DNA from: an uncultured Peptococcaceae bacterium
GTDB lineage: Bacteria; Bacillota; Peptococcia; Peptococcales; Peptococcaceae
Assembly: GCA_958451915.1 (NCBI GenBank)
Contig: CAUDRX010000028.1
Span: 1 to 18,262 of the forward strand
Direction of reading: 5' to 3'
DNA length: 18,262 nt
Below the pieces are notes generated by a model that saw only the letters and a list, made by a program, of their open reading frames with translations, made no database searches and was not told where the DNA came from. Of the stretch, positions 1 to 9,319 are shown in pieces. The translations under genes were made by a program, and so were the position numbers. Position 1 is the stretch's first letter. Each line of letters opens with the position of its first letter.

Positions 1-460
1 CGCTGCCCACTGCGAAAACGAGAGGCGGCACCAGCGTGAGCACCGCAGGCCACAACAGCACGCGCCACTCGTACCCTGGAAAGAGCCGCGCATAAAAGCC
101 GAGCGCCAGTCCAACGACCACGAGCGCAAGCAGCAGTGTGCCCACCAGCGCTGCTGCACAGCGCACCAGGCCATAGCGCGCCGGAGAGACCGGCGTCGCA
201 GCAGTGAGCTGCGCCCGCCGCCGCTCTGCCCGGGAGGTGAAGAAGGTCAGAAAAAAGAGCGCGCCGATCCACAACAGTGGCAGCAGGCGACCAAGATAAT
301 CGCCAAAACTCCACGGCGAAAACGGCGCGGTGTGGGAAACACCGAGGATCGTCACCCGGTTCAGCACCTGCCAGCCGTAAAACACGATCACCGCCACCAG
401 CCCGACAAAAAATTTGTTGCCAAGCAGCCGTTTGCATTCGTAGACAAAAATTTTACGCAA
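1..460 (-). CDS. ABC-2 type permease, 3' end cut by window edge
   Basis: A reading frame stays open to the left edge for 153 codons, so only the N-terminal part is present. It begins LRKIFVYECKRLL, then has a hydrophobic segment at about residues 18-30, another around GRLLPLLWIGALFFLTFF, and two more near ALVGTLLLALVVVGLALGF and VLLWPAVLTLVPPLVF. A TSRAERRRAQLTAATPVSPARY stretch after the second helix is typical of bacterial ABC-2 exporter permeases. The start is TTG at 458-460: an in-frame TGA lies two codons upstream, so nothing longer is possible, and a GAGGAGG site sits 9 bases before it. It overlaps the end of the permease-peptidase gene by 8 bases, which implies translational coupling. 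I infer that it is the second membrane subunit of the same exporter. Its substrate cannot be told. Confidence 0.75.
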   Translation of the reverse strand, partial: MRKIFVYECKRLLGNKFFVGLVAVIVFYGWQVLNRVTILGVSHTAPFSPWSFGDYLGRLLPLLWIGALFFLTFFTSRAERRRAQLTAATPVSPARYGLVRCAAALVGTLLLALVVVGLALGFYARLFPGYEWRVLLWPAVLTLVPPLVFAVGS

Positions 461-2635
461 GATTCAACGCCTCCTCAGTCAATTCACAGGCAGCCAAAAA
501 TTCATCATAGGTCAGATACGGAGCCATTGGGTCAGGCTCGCGATTGAACAAGTCGTGCAAGATCTGATCCATCGCTTTTTCGCCGCCGACCAGCTCCTCG
601 GCCTTCAGGATCTTCAGCGGCATTTCGCAATACTGCCGCACGTAGGTCAGATTGTTGGTGATTTCCAGCTGCTTGTCCTGCGGCAGCGCTTCCAGCGCCT
701 CAGGATGGCGCACGTAATAGTTCTGATAATAGTCGTCCACGGCCTGCTTCCACTGATCGACATAGTGTGTCTGGGCGTAGTCCTGGCCATAAAGACTCTC
801 AACAATACGGTAAGTCGTGTACACCGTCAGTCCCTCTGCCGACCACGGGCTGGTTGGGTCGGAGGCATCGAACATATTGCCCAACCCCCACCACTGATGC
901 ACCAGCTCGTGAATCATCACTTCGCCAGCGCCGCTGCCCTTCTCTGCGTTTGCCAGATTGTCAGCGGTGAAGTCGGCCTCGTCAAGCAGGCTCGCTCCAT
1001 CGGTGGCATAGCCGCCACCGGCGACACGGCTCTGAATCAGCTTGAGGGAATCGCCAGTACCGAAGGAAAGACGGCCGTAGTGTTCCGTGCAGTAATCGAC
1101 GACGGCGCGCACGGCATCGACCGCGCCCGCCTCCTCCATCACAGCCTGATGCTTGCGGCCGTAGTAGAAGGCCACATCGAATCCGCCAGCGGCGATATCC
1201 TCGCGGATATAGTCGCCAGCATAGAGAATGCCGCCGGTGCTGTTGCTCTCGTAGCGCCAGGTTTTGCTGCCGTCGCCTTCGTCGACACACTCTGCCTCGC
1301 TGCTGCCGAAAGGGATCACCGTCATCGTAGCCGGCAGGGTGATCTCGATCGTCGTCGGATACATCGACTCATCCGGAAGCACGTTCATCAGGCGTGGCGA
1401 GAGCGCCGCATTTTCCAGGCAGAGGTACTCCTGGCTGATCTCTGCGCTGCCCTGCATCGTTGCCATCATGCGATTTTCCTGCGGAAAGCCTGCGTATTCC
1501 ATCGTCACCTCCACCTCTTTTTCAGCGGGAAGGGTCACCTCCAGTTTCGCTTCGTTGAATTCCTGATAATCGCTCAGCACAAACGGCACATCGGCGCCGT
1601 TCGCCTGCACATGTGTGATCTCGTAGCCCGGCGTCACGCCAAAAGCCACCGTCTGCTCTTCGCCGGAGTGGTTCTCGAAGTGATAGCTTGCCTGGCCGGA
1701 CACCGTGCCTGCCTGCACATCCGGCAGGACTTCTGCCGAACGTCCGGTGCAGACGACGTCTTCGGCATACGGAATTTCGTAGAAGGTGGCCGCCGTCTCG
1801 TCGAGGTTGCTGTGGTCGACGAAAGGCTGGGCGGCATAGGCCGTGCCTGCAGAGGCCAGGAGCAGCAGCGCGATAAGCGGCCGGTGGACGCGGCGCACGC
1901 TCCGCAGCAGCGAGCCGATGAGGCCCTTGCCATATTGGCGGACGCAGAGCCAGGAGAGCGTCCACACACCCGCCAGTAAGGCCAACCAGGTCAACCGCAT
2001 GTAGCCCACGGAACGGAAAATGCGCACGTTGGAAAAATCGTCCGACAGCGCCCACACGCAAGGGTTAAGCCAGCAGAGCTGCCAGTCGTCGGCCCACACC
2101 GTCAGGCTCAGCGCCGCAAAAGCAGCGAAAAGCACCAGCGAGAGATCGGCCCGGCGTGTCCATTGATAGGCTGAGGCAGCGGCGAAAATGCCCAGCGGCA
2201 GCGCCAGGCCCATCAGCAGCAGATAAGCCCAGACGTAATCGCCAGCGTCGAACACATCGCCGATCAGCCAGCGGCTCGCCGGCAGCCACACCAGCATCGT
2301 GAGGCCGAGGGTGAGCAGCGCCGCCGCCACCAGCACCCACACGCGCACCAGCGCCATGACCAGTGGCGACACCGCTGCATCCAGCAGCACATCGACGCGG
2401 TGGCGCGCCGCCCGGTCCATCTCAAACACCGTCAGCACGCCGAACAGGATGCTCCCCACGACGCCGCCGGCAATGGCAGGATTGGCGAGGTAGAGCGAAA
2501 GCATCGTCGTGGCGCTGGCCGGTTTGTAGAGCAGCAGTCCCACCAGCGGCGACAGCACTGTCAGCGCTGCGATCAGCAAGGTCAGGCGGCTGCGCCAAAG
2601 CCGGTTCCATTCAAGTGGGAAGAGTCGCAGTGTTT

Positions 2636-2639
<4 letters not shown>
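453..2639 (-). CDS. ABC permease fused to an M1-peptidase-like ectodomain
   Basis: This is a 728-residue two-part protein. Residues 1 to about 272 carry some seven hydrophobic segments (near 20-40, 57-73, 95-118, 136-158, 167-183, 215-233, 253-271), as in ABC-2 permeases. From about 275 to the end is a soluble, probably extracytoplasmic region with the M1 (gluzincin) metallopeptidase signature HELVHQWWG (H577, E578, H581) and a likely third zinc ligand E602 in WSAEGLTVYTTY. The spacer between H581 and E602 is 20 residues, against 18 in classical M1 enzymes. I see no GxMEN exopeptidase motif, so aminopeptidase activity is uncertain. Such fusions are known in Bacillota. The start codon overlaps the ATPase stop (ATGA), and the next permease overlaps its end. 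With the ATPase and second permease it should form one exporter. The peptidase domain may trim or sense a peptide, which is inference. Confidence 0.85.
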
Positions 2640-3496
<857 letters not shown>

Positions 3497-3603
3497 GGTT
3501 GATCGTCCTTTCTATTGGAGGTCTTCCATAGCATATCGAACTGGGATGAAGCGCATGTGGCGCCAATGTGTGCTTTATATGAAGAAACGCCCACCCGATG
3601 GAC

Positions 3604-5058
3604 TCAGGTAGACGTTGGAGCATGCGGCGACGCGAAGCGCACCGTCGCGAGGACGCCTTCGGCGGTGTTGGCGATGGTGCAGGTGGCGCCGTGCTGCTCA
3701 AGAATGCAGCGCACGAGATACAGCCCCAGCCCGCTGCCGCCTGTGCAACGATTGCGTGAGCCTTCTTCGCGAAAAAAAGCTTCAAAAAGATGCGGCAGGG
3801 CCTCGCTTGCAATCTGCACGCCGCTGTTTTCGATGGTCAGAACCGGCATCTGCGGCCCTTGCCCGGCCTCCACGCGCAGCGTCGCGCCTTCCGGCGAATA
3901 GAGCGCCGCGTTGACAAGGAGATTGCCAATTGCCTTGCCCAACAGCGTCGCGTCTCCACGCACCCACAAATCCAGCGCCAGGTTTGAGCCGACACGCAAC
4001 CGCTTCTGCTCGATCAGGTCATCGATCAGCGCCAGCTGCTGCGCGACCAACTGCGATAGGTCGATCGACTCCTGCGCCTGCGTGCCGGCATGGGTCTCCA
4101 TCCGCGAGACGGTCAGAATCTCCTGGATCAGGTGTTCCATGCGCGCCGTGATCTGCAGCGAACGCACGAGATACTTGTCCCGGTCTTCGTAAATGTCGAT
4201 GCCATCGAGCATCCCCGAAAGATGGCCTTGCAGGATCGTCACAGGCGTCTTCAGCTCGTGCGATGCCGCCGCGAAAAACGCCATGCGCTGACGCTCCAGC
4301 TCCCTTTCCTGGGCCATCTCGCCGCGCAGCGCCTCGTTCGACGCCTTGAGGGCGCTGAGGGCATGAGAGAGTTTGTCGGACATTTGATTGAGGCTCCGCC
4401 CGAGATTCCCGATCTCGTCCTCGCGCCGTTCCTCGCAGGTCCAGCCAAAATCCAGCTCCGCCATTTTTCCCGCGATGTCACTCAGCTGCACGATCGGCCG
4501 CGTGATGTAGCGCGAATAGACCAACGCGCCCAAAAGCGAGAACATCAGAATCGTCAACAGCAGCCACGGCGCCATCTGGATCAGCGCTCTCACGGCCACA
4601 TTCTCCGCTTCCAGCCGCGGCGTCACATAAAGCGTGTAAGCGCGCGCCTGATCGGCAAACACGACCTCCGCCGTGATCGTCGCCTGGTCGGACATCGTTA
4701 CAGTCACCGCCTCCTCATCGCTGTCTGCCTCTGTCGCATAAGTGACGGCCGCGTCCGTTTGCAGCGCCGCGTCGGCACCGACGATCGCCTCGTCCGGCCC
4801 CACCAGCATCACATCAGCGCCGGCATCGCGCCGAAAAGTTTCCAGCAGCGGCGCGCTGTCGGCCACAGTGGTGTCCGCCAGTTTTTCGACCAAGGCATCC
4901 ACCTGCGCCGCAAGCTCGTCGTTGAGCACCGCCGTATAGGTGCTCGGTGTCGCCCAGGCAATCAGACCGAAGGTGATCGTCCCGGCGCCCAGGAGCACAA
5001 GCACCGTGATGACAAAAATGCGCGCCGTCAGGCTTTTACGGATTTTCTTTGGCAACAC
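3604..5058 (-). CDS. Two-component sensor histidine kinase
   Basis: A 484-residue membrane kinase. It has a short cytoplasmic N-terminus, TM1 (about 14-36), an extracytoplasmic sensor region (about 37-160), TM2 (about 163-181), a HAMP-like linker (about 182-240), a HisKA domain with the phosphorylated histidine H267 in FFAAASHELKTPVT, and an ATPase domain. The N box is GKAIGNLLVNAALYSPEG (374-391) and the G2 box is GGSGLGLYLV (440-449). The G1 box reads IENSGVQI rather than the classical DxGxG form, as in several Bacillota kinases next to ABC exporters. It overlaps the response regulator gene by 23 bases, so the pair is translationally coupled. Its position just upstream of the ABC genes suggests it senses envelope or peptide stress and controls the exporter; this is inference from context. 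Confidence 0.93.
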   Translation of the reverse strand: MLPKKIRKSLTARIFVITVLVLLGAGTITFGLIAWATPSTYTAVLNDELAAQVDALVEKLADTTVADSAPLLETFRRDAGADVMLVGPDEAIVGADAALQTDAAVTYATEADSDEEAVTVTMSDQATITAEVVFADQARAYTLYVTPRLEAENVAVRALIQMAPWLLLTILMFSLLGALVYSRYITRPIVQLSDIAGKMAELDFGWTCEERREDEIGNLGRSLNQMSDKLSHALSALKASNEALRGEMAQERELERQRMAFFAAASHELKTPVTILQGHLSGMLDGIDIYEDRDKYLVRSLQITARMEHLIQEILTVSRMETHAGTQAQESIDLSQLVAQQLALIDDLIEQKRLRVGSNLALDLWVRGDATLLGKAIGNLLVNAALYSPEGATLRVEAGQGPQMPVLTIENSGVQIASEALPHLFEAFFREEGSRNRCTGGSGLGLYLVRCILEQHGATCTIANTAEGVLATVRFASPHAPTST

Positions 5059-5707
5059 GATACCCTACCCCTCTCACCGTTTCGATGTAGTTCGTGCCCA
5101 GCTTGTGGCGAAGGTTTTTGATGTGGCTATCGACCACGCGTTCATCGCCAAAAAAATCGTAGCCCCAGAGCTTCGCCAGCAGCATCTCGCGCGTGAACAC
5201 CCGCCCCGGACTCGCGATCAATACCTGCAGCAGTTCAAACTCGCGCACCGTCAGATCCAGTGAGCGCCCGGAAAGCTCGGCCTCCATCCCGTCCAGATCC
5301 AGCGTCAGCGCTCGGTAATGCAGACGGCGGTGTTCCTCGCTGGCGCCTGCCGTGCGTCGCAGAATCGCGCGTATCTTTTGCAGCAGGATCGGCATCGAAA
5401 AGGGCTTCGTCACATAATCGTCGATCTCCAACTCAAATCCCCGCAGCTGCTCCTGCTCTCCGTCCAACGCCGTCAGCATCAGGATCGGCACGTTAGACGT
5501 TTTGCGCATACATTCGCAGACGCCGAAGCCGTCGATTTTCGGCAGCATCACGTCCAGCAGGACCAGATCAAAATCCTCACACTGAAATGCAGCCAGCGCC
5601 TCCACCCCATCGCCCACCAGTGTCGTCGCGTAGCCTGCATGGCGCAGATAGGCCTGCAAAATTTCCTGAATGTCCGGTTCGTCTTCCACGATCAATATCT
5701 TTTTCAA
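5036..5707 (-). CDS. OmpR/PhoB-family response regulator
   Basis: A transcription factor partner of the adjacent kinase. Counting from the chosen start, the receiver domain (1-115) has the acidic pair in ILIVEDEP (E8, D9), the phospho-acceptor D52 in LVLLDVMLP, T79 in LMLTALDG and K101 in VTKPF. The winged-helix DNA-binding domain (about 125-220) contains VVDSHIKNLRHKLG and ends IETVRGVGYRV, the typical OmpR-family recognition helix and wing. I chose the TTG at 5705-5707, giving LKKILIVEDEP, because this matches family N-termini and has AGAGGTG six bases upstream. A GTG at 5735-5737 would add ten residues without family support. It lies first in the presumed operon with the kinase and the ABC exporter, and a terminator at 5783-5823 isolates it from genes upstream. 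Confidence 0.93.
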   Translation of the reverse strand: MKKILIVEDEPDIQEILQAYLRHAGYATTLVGDGVEALAAFQCEDFDLVLLDVMLPKIDGFGVCECMRKTSNVPILMLTALDGEQEQLRGFELEIDDYVTKPFSMPILLQKIRAILRRTAGASEEHRRLHYRALTLDLDGMEAELSGRSLDLTVREFELLQVLIASPGRVFTREMLLAKLWGYDFFGDERVVDSHIKNLRHKLGTNYIETVRGVGYRVAKENP

Positions 5708-5782
5708 ATGAAACACCTCTTTGCGCCAGTGTACCACAGGATTGTGAATTTATCATGAAGAGCGCCATTTTGTCGCCATATT

Positions 5783-5823
5783 AAAAATCGGCGGTTTGAA
5801 ACGTGGGGTTTCAAACCGCCGAT
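5783..5823 (-). terminator. Rho-independent terminator after the transporter remnant
   Basis: A perfect 16-base-pair stem with a 5-base loop: arms 5787-5802 (ATCGGCGGTTTGAAAC) and 5808-5823. On the minus strand the stem is followed by TTTTT, so it stops leftward transcription. It lies 17 bases after the stop codon of the remnant reading frame at 5841-5963, and upstream of the response regulator. Confidence 0.85.
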
Positions 5824-5840
5824 GGAGATTTCAGCGTCCT

Positions 5841-5963
5841 TCATATTGTTCGAAATGCGCGTTCAAGCCCGATGCGCACGGCGATGACCATCAGTGTGAC
5901 GCCCGATATTTGGCTGGCTGCGATGCGAGCAACCGACGGAGCATTCCTACGCCCGTCCTCTTT
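5841..5963 (-). pseudogene. C-terminal remnant of a membrane transporter, MntP-like
   Basis: A 40-codon frame without a start codon in a suitable place runs to a TGA and ends 17 bases before a strong terminator. Its translation includes ARIAASQISGVTLMVIAVR followed by IGLERAF. This is a hydrophobic helix with the pattern AExxGGxxLIxIGxxIxxEH seen at the C-terminus of MntP-type manganese efflux pumps and similar small transporters. I could not find the rest of the protein in any minus frame upstream, where an in-frame TGA (5964-5966) lies. The simplest reading is that most of a gene was lost, leaving its 3' end and terminator. The resemblance was judged by eye and is short, so chance similarity is possible. 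The stretch 5964-6082 shows nothing else coding. A TATAAT at 6039-6044 (minus strand) might be a promoter, but its -35 is poor. Confidence 0.35.
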
Positions 5964-6082
5964 TCACTCAGACAGAATACCGCAGACATCGCCCCCTGCT
6001 TTTTCATTCTTGCGAATTCCCCACACAGATTGCCCCCCATTATACCGCACCCACTGCTTTCCAAAAAAAGCCTGCATCAAGC

Positions 6083-6114
6083 AAAAAACCTCGTGCATTT
6101 TACATGCACGAGGT
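6083..6114 (-). terminator. Rho-independent terminator of the sensor trio
   Basis: An 11-base-pair perfect stem (arms 6088-6098 and 6104-6114, core CCTCGTGCAT) with a 5-base loop, followed on the minus strand by TTTTTT. It lies 27 bases after the stop of the phosphatase gene and is the natural end of the 9.2-6.1 kb operon. Confidence 0.92.
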
Positions 6115-6141
6115 GAAAAGCAAACGATGGATGCACATACC

Positions 6142-7284
6142 TCAGTCGTATTGCACGATCTCGACGACCTTGCCAATACTGCGCAGCTTGTCAGTGAGTT
6201 TCTCTACGATGACATCACGCAGGTCGAGATCCACTGGCATATTGTCCTTCATCGCGATATTTGTCGCCATACCTTGCAGGAAGACGATACGGTCACTCTC
6301 CATGATCTTTTCCAAAAGGAGCGTTGCGCCATCGTCGCTGTCCGGCAGCTCCTGATCTTCCAAAAGCTTCATGACTGCTGAAAGGGTAATGATCCCTTCT
6401 GTCACGAGATCCACGCCTTCGATGCGGGAAGTCGGAGGGATCTTTTTATTGACATACTTGAAATCTGAAAGGATCTTTTTGCCCGTCTCACGGGCATAGA
6501 TCTGCGCCGTCGTACCGCCGCAGATCACATGGATGCCGTCTGTCTCCTCAAAGCGCGAGACCATCCTCGCATCATCAGCCGGATTCACTGGCGGCCCTGT
6601 CATGATGACCATGCTCTGCTCTTCTTTGAGACGCACGACCACACAAGTCGTGTCATCGCCAGGCTCTCCCATATAGTAACTCTTGCAGATGTTGACAACC
6701 TTCCAGGCAATACTCTGCACATTGCCGTCCAGATCACAGAAACGATCAAGGGTATCAATGAGTCCATCAGTGCCAAGCCCGAATGGCAGCATCTCGCCTA
6801 AGCCTGCCTGTACTACCCCATCGCTGACGATGACGATGGTCTCCCCGGCTTCCAGCTTGAAATTGGTTTCGTGAATGGTCTTGCCATTGGCGTCGGTCGG
6901 ATTGGTCTCGATGGCAAAGATCTGTTTGTCCCTGGTGATGCGCACCATCGGACAACCGTCGAAGTCAACCATATAGACCACGCCATTATTGTACAGACGC
7001 AGGATCGAGAACGTCGAATAAGCCACGCCTCTTTCAGAACACGTTGGCAAAGTGTTCACCAGCGTCTCGACAACATCTTCGATCGGGATATCCGAAGCGA
7101 TCATCTTGGAACAGATCTGCGCGGTCAGTGAGCTGAGGATGTTGGCTTTGACACCGCTCCCGAGCCCATCCGACAGTACGATCACCGTCTCGTCAGGGTT
7201 ACGGATGATCTTTACTGTATCACCGCAGAGCTCTTCACCGACATGCTTCAGCTGGGCAATGCCCACTTCGCCGATAATAGCCAT
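6142..7284 (-). CDS. SpoIIE/PP2C-type phosphatase with extra C-terminal domain
   Basis: A 380-residue soluble protein. Residues 1 to about 220 match SpoIIE-like PP2C serine/threonine phosphatases: the metal-binding motif VLSDGLGSG (36-44), IVIVSDGVVQAG (150-161) and GEPGDDTTCVVVRL (206-219), whose aspartates bind Mn/Mg. Residues about 225-380 form a second domain with GGTTAQIYARE (257-267) and GVDLVTEGIITLS (290-302). I recognise this as accompanying hydrogenase-linked phosphatases but know no function for it. The gene starts just after the stop of the H-cluster/PAS gene, with one base between, and has AAGGAG upstream. SpoIIE phosphatases normally dephosphorylate anti-sigma-antagonist (STAS) proteins; none is in this window. 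I infer that it is the output of the redox sensor encoded upstream. The catalytic aspartates look complete, so it is probably active. Confidence 0.88.
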   Translation of the reverse strand: MAIIGEVGIAQLKHVGEELCGDTVKIIRNPDETVIVLSDGLGSGVKANILSSLTAQICSKMIASDIPIEDVVETLVNTLPTCSERGVAYSTFSILRLYNNGVVYMVDFDGCPMVRITRDKQIFAIETNPTDANGKTIHETNFKLEAGETIVIVSDGVVQAGLGEMLPFGLGTDGLIDTLDRFCDLDGNVQSIAWKVVNICKSYYMGEPGDDTTCVVVRLKEEQSMVIMTGPPVNPADDARMVSRFEETDGIHVICGGTTAQIYARETGKKILSDFKYVNKKIPPTSRIEGVDLVTEGIITLSAVMKLLEDQELPDSDDGATLLLEKIMESDRIVFLQGMATNIAMKDNMPVDLDLRDVIVEKLTDKLRSIGKVVEIVQYD

Positions 7285-7285
7285 C

Positions 7286-8989
7286 TTAGGTCAACTCCTT
7301 CTCCCGTTCGAACTCCTGGATCAGTTTCAGCAATGTGATCTTCGTCGCTGCGGTGGTCTCGCCGAGGCGATTGGCGATCTCCTGAGCCGTGCGCATCTGA
7401 TCATCGATGACCTGATTGGCATTGACAAGCAGCTCACGCTTAACAGCATTAAACTGCTCACGCTGCTTTTCTCTGTCAGTGATGTCCACAATGAACGCCA
7501 CGTATTGTTCGCTGTCCAGCGGCTGAACAGTCTGCTGCGTCCAGATGCCGAGATCTTTATAGGAGATCTTGACGTTATGGACGATCTCACCTTTTTCAAC
7601 GGTCTTGCGCATATAACGGGTGTCAAAGTAATCCGCCATATTGGCGCCGACATCCAGCTGATAAGGGGCAAACATCTTCTTGATATATGGATTAAGCTGC
7701 AGGATCTTGTAATCCTTATCAAACACGAGGATACCACTGGCAATATTGTTCACAACGGAACTGGCAAAAGACTCCGCTTTCGCCTTGAGATAACTGATGC
7801 ACATATCACGGTTCGCTTCTCCGCGCACAACAGCTGCGCTCTTGGCATAACAGGTGTCATATCCACAGGCCCCACAGTTCAGCGGCTTTGCATCGGTATC
7901 CTTAAAGCAATGGTCCATCTCCTCACGGACGGCCTTGGCATCTGGTTTTGGCGTTTCATAATAACGATTCTCGAAAGCCACTTCATCGACCGGCACACCA
8001 AGCACAAATTCCGGCAGATAGATGCGATCTCCATTATACTGCTTGACCTGCAGACAGCGGCCAAACACACTATCCGGGCTCATGATATCCACACTGGTCA
8101 CACAGCCACTGCTGCACGCCATGAGCTCCAGGAACTGCATTTCATTACAGAGGCTTTCATCCTGGTTTTTCAGGATGTCAATGCAGGCATCGAGGCCAGA
8201 ATACCATTCCACGGCATTTCTATCGACAACCCCATCGTCGATCAGACGGCTCGAAAGGTTGCCAACGACAGAAAAGGCATAGCCGCCTTCGAATTCCAGA
8301 TAAAATGGCTCTTTGGCATCTTCAAAATTTCGTACGGCCGGGTTATAACGCAGGATGCGCTCCAGCTCAGAGATGGTGATGAGGAAATCGATGTCTTTGT
8401 CATTCTGACGGTTATAAAACTCTGCCGGACAGCAAGCGGCATGCACGACCATGTGATCCGGAAAGCGATCCTTCAGATCCCTGGCATGCACGGAGGCCAG
8501 ACTTGGGAGCGGCAACAGATGGTCGATCCATTCCGGGAAATGCTGCTCGACCAGATTGACGATGACCGGGCAGTGACTGGAAAGCATGAGCTTGTCGCTG
8601 GCGCGGACATACTCTGTCACTTCACGGATCATCTCTTCTTCCAGCACATCGAGCTCTTCGATATAGTCGAAACCGACATTGTAGGCTTTTTCGGCGATCG
8701 TACTGATCGGCATCTTTGCACCGATCATCGCCATCTCGCCCAGGCTCAGCACAAGTTTCTTCCCTTCCTTGAGGGCGCGCACGACAAAATCCATGTCACT
8801 GATGATGCGCTTCGTCTTTTGAGGACATTCACGGATGCATTCACCGCAGACCACGCAGGATTCGGTGATGATACGCGCACGACCTGAAGAGAACTCAATG
8901 GCGTCCAGCGGGCATTTTCTCAGACAGCGGTAACAGTCCAGACAGTTTGAATTGTCTTTATTAACGATCGGAAACGGAAAATGCTTCAT
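7286..8989 (-). CDS. H-cluster-like Fe-S protein with PAS domain, putative H2/redox sensor
   Basis: A 567-residue protein. In order: two ferredoxin-type [4Fe-4S] motifs (C16/19/22/26 and C45/48/51/55); an [FeFe]-hydrogenase large-subunit-like domain (about 75-345); a CGACGYDTC Fe-S motif (C372, C375, C380, C397; the Fes type also found in RnfB and CO dehydrogenase proteins); a PAS domain (about 405-505); and a helical C-terminus. The H-domain motifs are altered: L1 is SSHCP (137-141) instead of TSCCP, so the proton-relay cysteine is histidine. L2 is ACCPAEF, lacking the usual K and E of PCxxKxxE. L3 is ELMACSSGC (288-296). The four cysteines that hold the cubane cluster appear kept. This fits the sensory (HydS-like) PAS-bearing hydrogenase group rather than a catalytic enzyme. 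There is no histidine kinase domain. It overlaps the ferredoxin gene by ATGA and precedes the phosphatase. Confidence 0.85.
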   Translation of the reverse strand: MKHFPFPIVNKDNSNCLDCYRCLRKCPLDAIEFSSGRARIITESCVVCGECIRECPQKTKRIISDMDFVVRALKEGKKLVLSLGEMAMIGAKMPISTIAEKAYNVGFDYIEELDVLEEEMIREVTEYVRASDKLMLSSHCPVIVNLVEQHFPEWIDHLLPLPSLASVHARDLKDRFPDHMVVHAACCPAEFYNRQNDKDIDFLITISELERILRYNPAVRNFEDAKEPFYLEFEGGYAFSVVGNLSSRLIDDGVVDRNAVEWYSGLDACIDILKNQDESLCNEMQFLELMACSSGCVTSVDIMSPDSVFGRCLQVKQYNGDRIYLPEFVLGVPVDEVAFENRYYETPKPDAKAVREEMDHCFKDTDAKPLNCGACGYDTCYAKSAAVVRGEANRDMCISYLKAKAESFASSVVNNIASGILVFDKDYKILQLNPYIKKMFAPYQLDVGANMADYFDTRYMRKTVEKGEIVHNVKISYKDLGIWTQQTVQPLDSEQYVAFIVDITDREKQREQFNAVKRELLVNANQVIDDQMRTAQEIANRLGETTAATKITLLKLIQEFEREKELT

Positions 8990-9234
8990 GATTCTACCCC
9001 CAATGCAATGTCAACCAGACGGGGCACTTCTTCTGGTGTCACATGTCCATAGATGACACCGTTCACCTCTACATTGACCCCTTCCAAACAGTGTTTGGTA
9101 CAAAAACACCCCATCAGATTGATCTGATCTTCGACACCACGGTCCCTGATCTCTTTTTGGAACACCTGTACAAGATTCGGTGCGCCTTTGATATGGCAGG
9201 CGCTGCCCATACATATTTTGATCTCACTTGACAT
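8986..9234 (-). CDS. Small thioredoxin-fold [2Fe-2S] ferredoxin (NuoE C-domain-like)
   Basis: An 82-residue protein that resembles only the C-terminal half of NuoE/HndA. Its cluster motif is CMGSAC (C8, C13) and CTKHC (C45, C49), with an additional C43. The tail YGHVTPEEVPRLVDIALG matches the usual family end YGxVTpexv. It should bind one [2Fe-2S] cluster and pass or sense electrons. It is the first gene of the trio and overlaps the H-cluster/PAS gene by ATGA, so equal synthesis is likely. The ribosome site (AAGGG, about 10 bases from ATG) is weaker than that of its neighbours. I infer that it is an electron partner of the PAS sensor rather than of the hydrogenase, because a terminator and a promoter separate it from hndD. 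Confidence 0.88.
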   Translation of the reverse strand: MSSEIKICMGSACHIKGAPNLVQVFQKEIRDRGVEDQINLMGCFCTKHCLEGVNVEVNGVIYGHVTPEEVPRLVDIALGVES

Positions 9235-9319
9235 ATTTTTTCACCCTTTAACCTTCTGTTCGGATCCATTCTCTTTGCTTGATCTTAGGCAACCGGCAAA
9301 GTTGCTTCCTATTGCCTCC

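Noticed and set aside
5708..6141. A riboswitch (manganese or fluoride type) before the remnant transporter
   Set aside because: I looked for the conserved yybP-ykoY and crcB sequence elements between the TATAAT and the remnant and did not find them.
7052..8887. A 611-codon plus-strand frame across the H-cluster/PAS gene
   Set aside because: It is a shadow of the opposite-strand gene, which has clear Fe-S and PAS motifs. The translation lacks domain signatures and a ribosome site.
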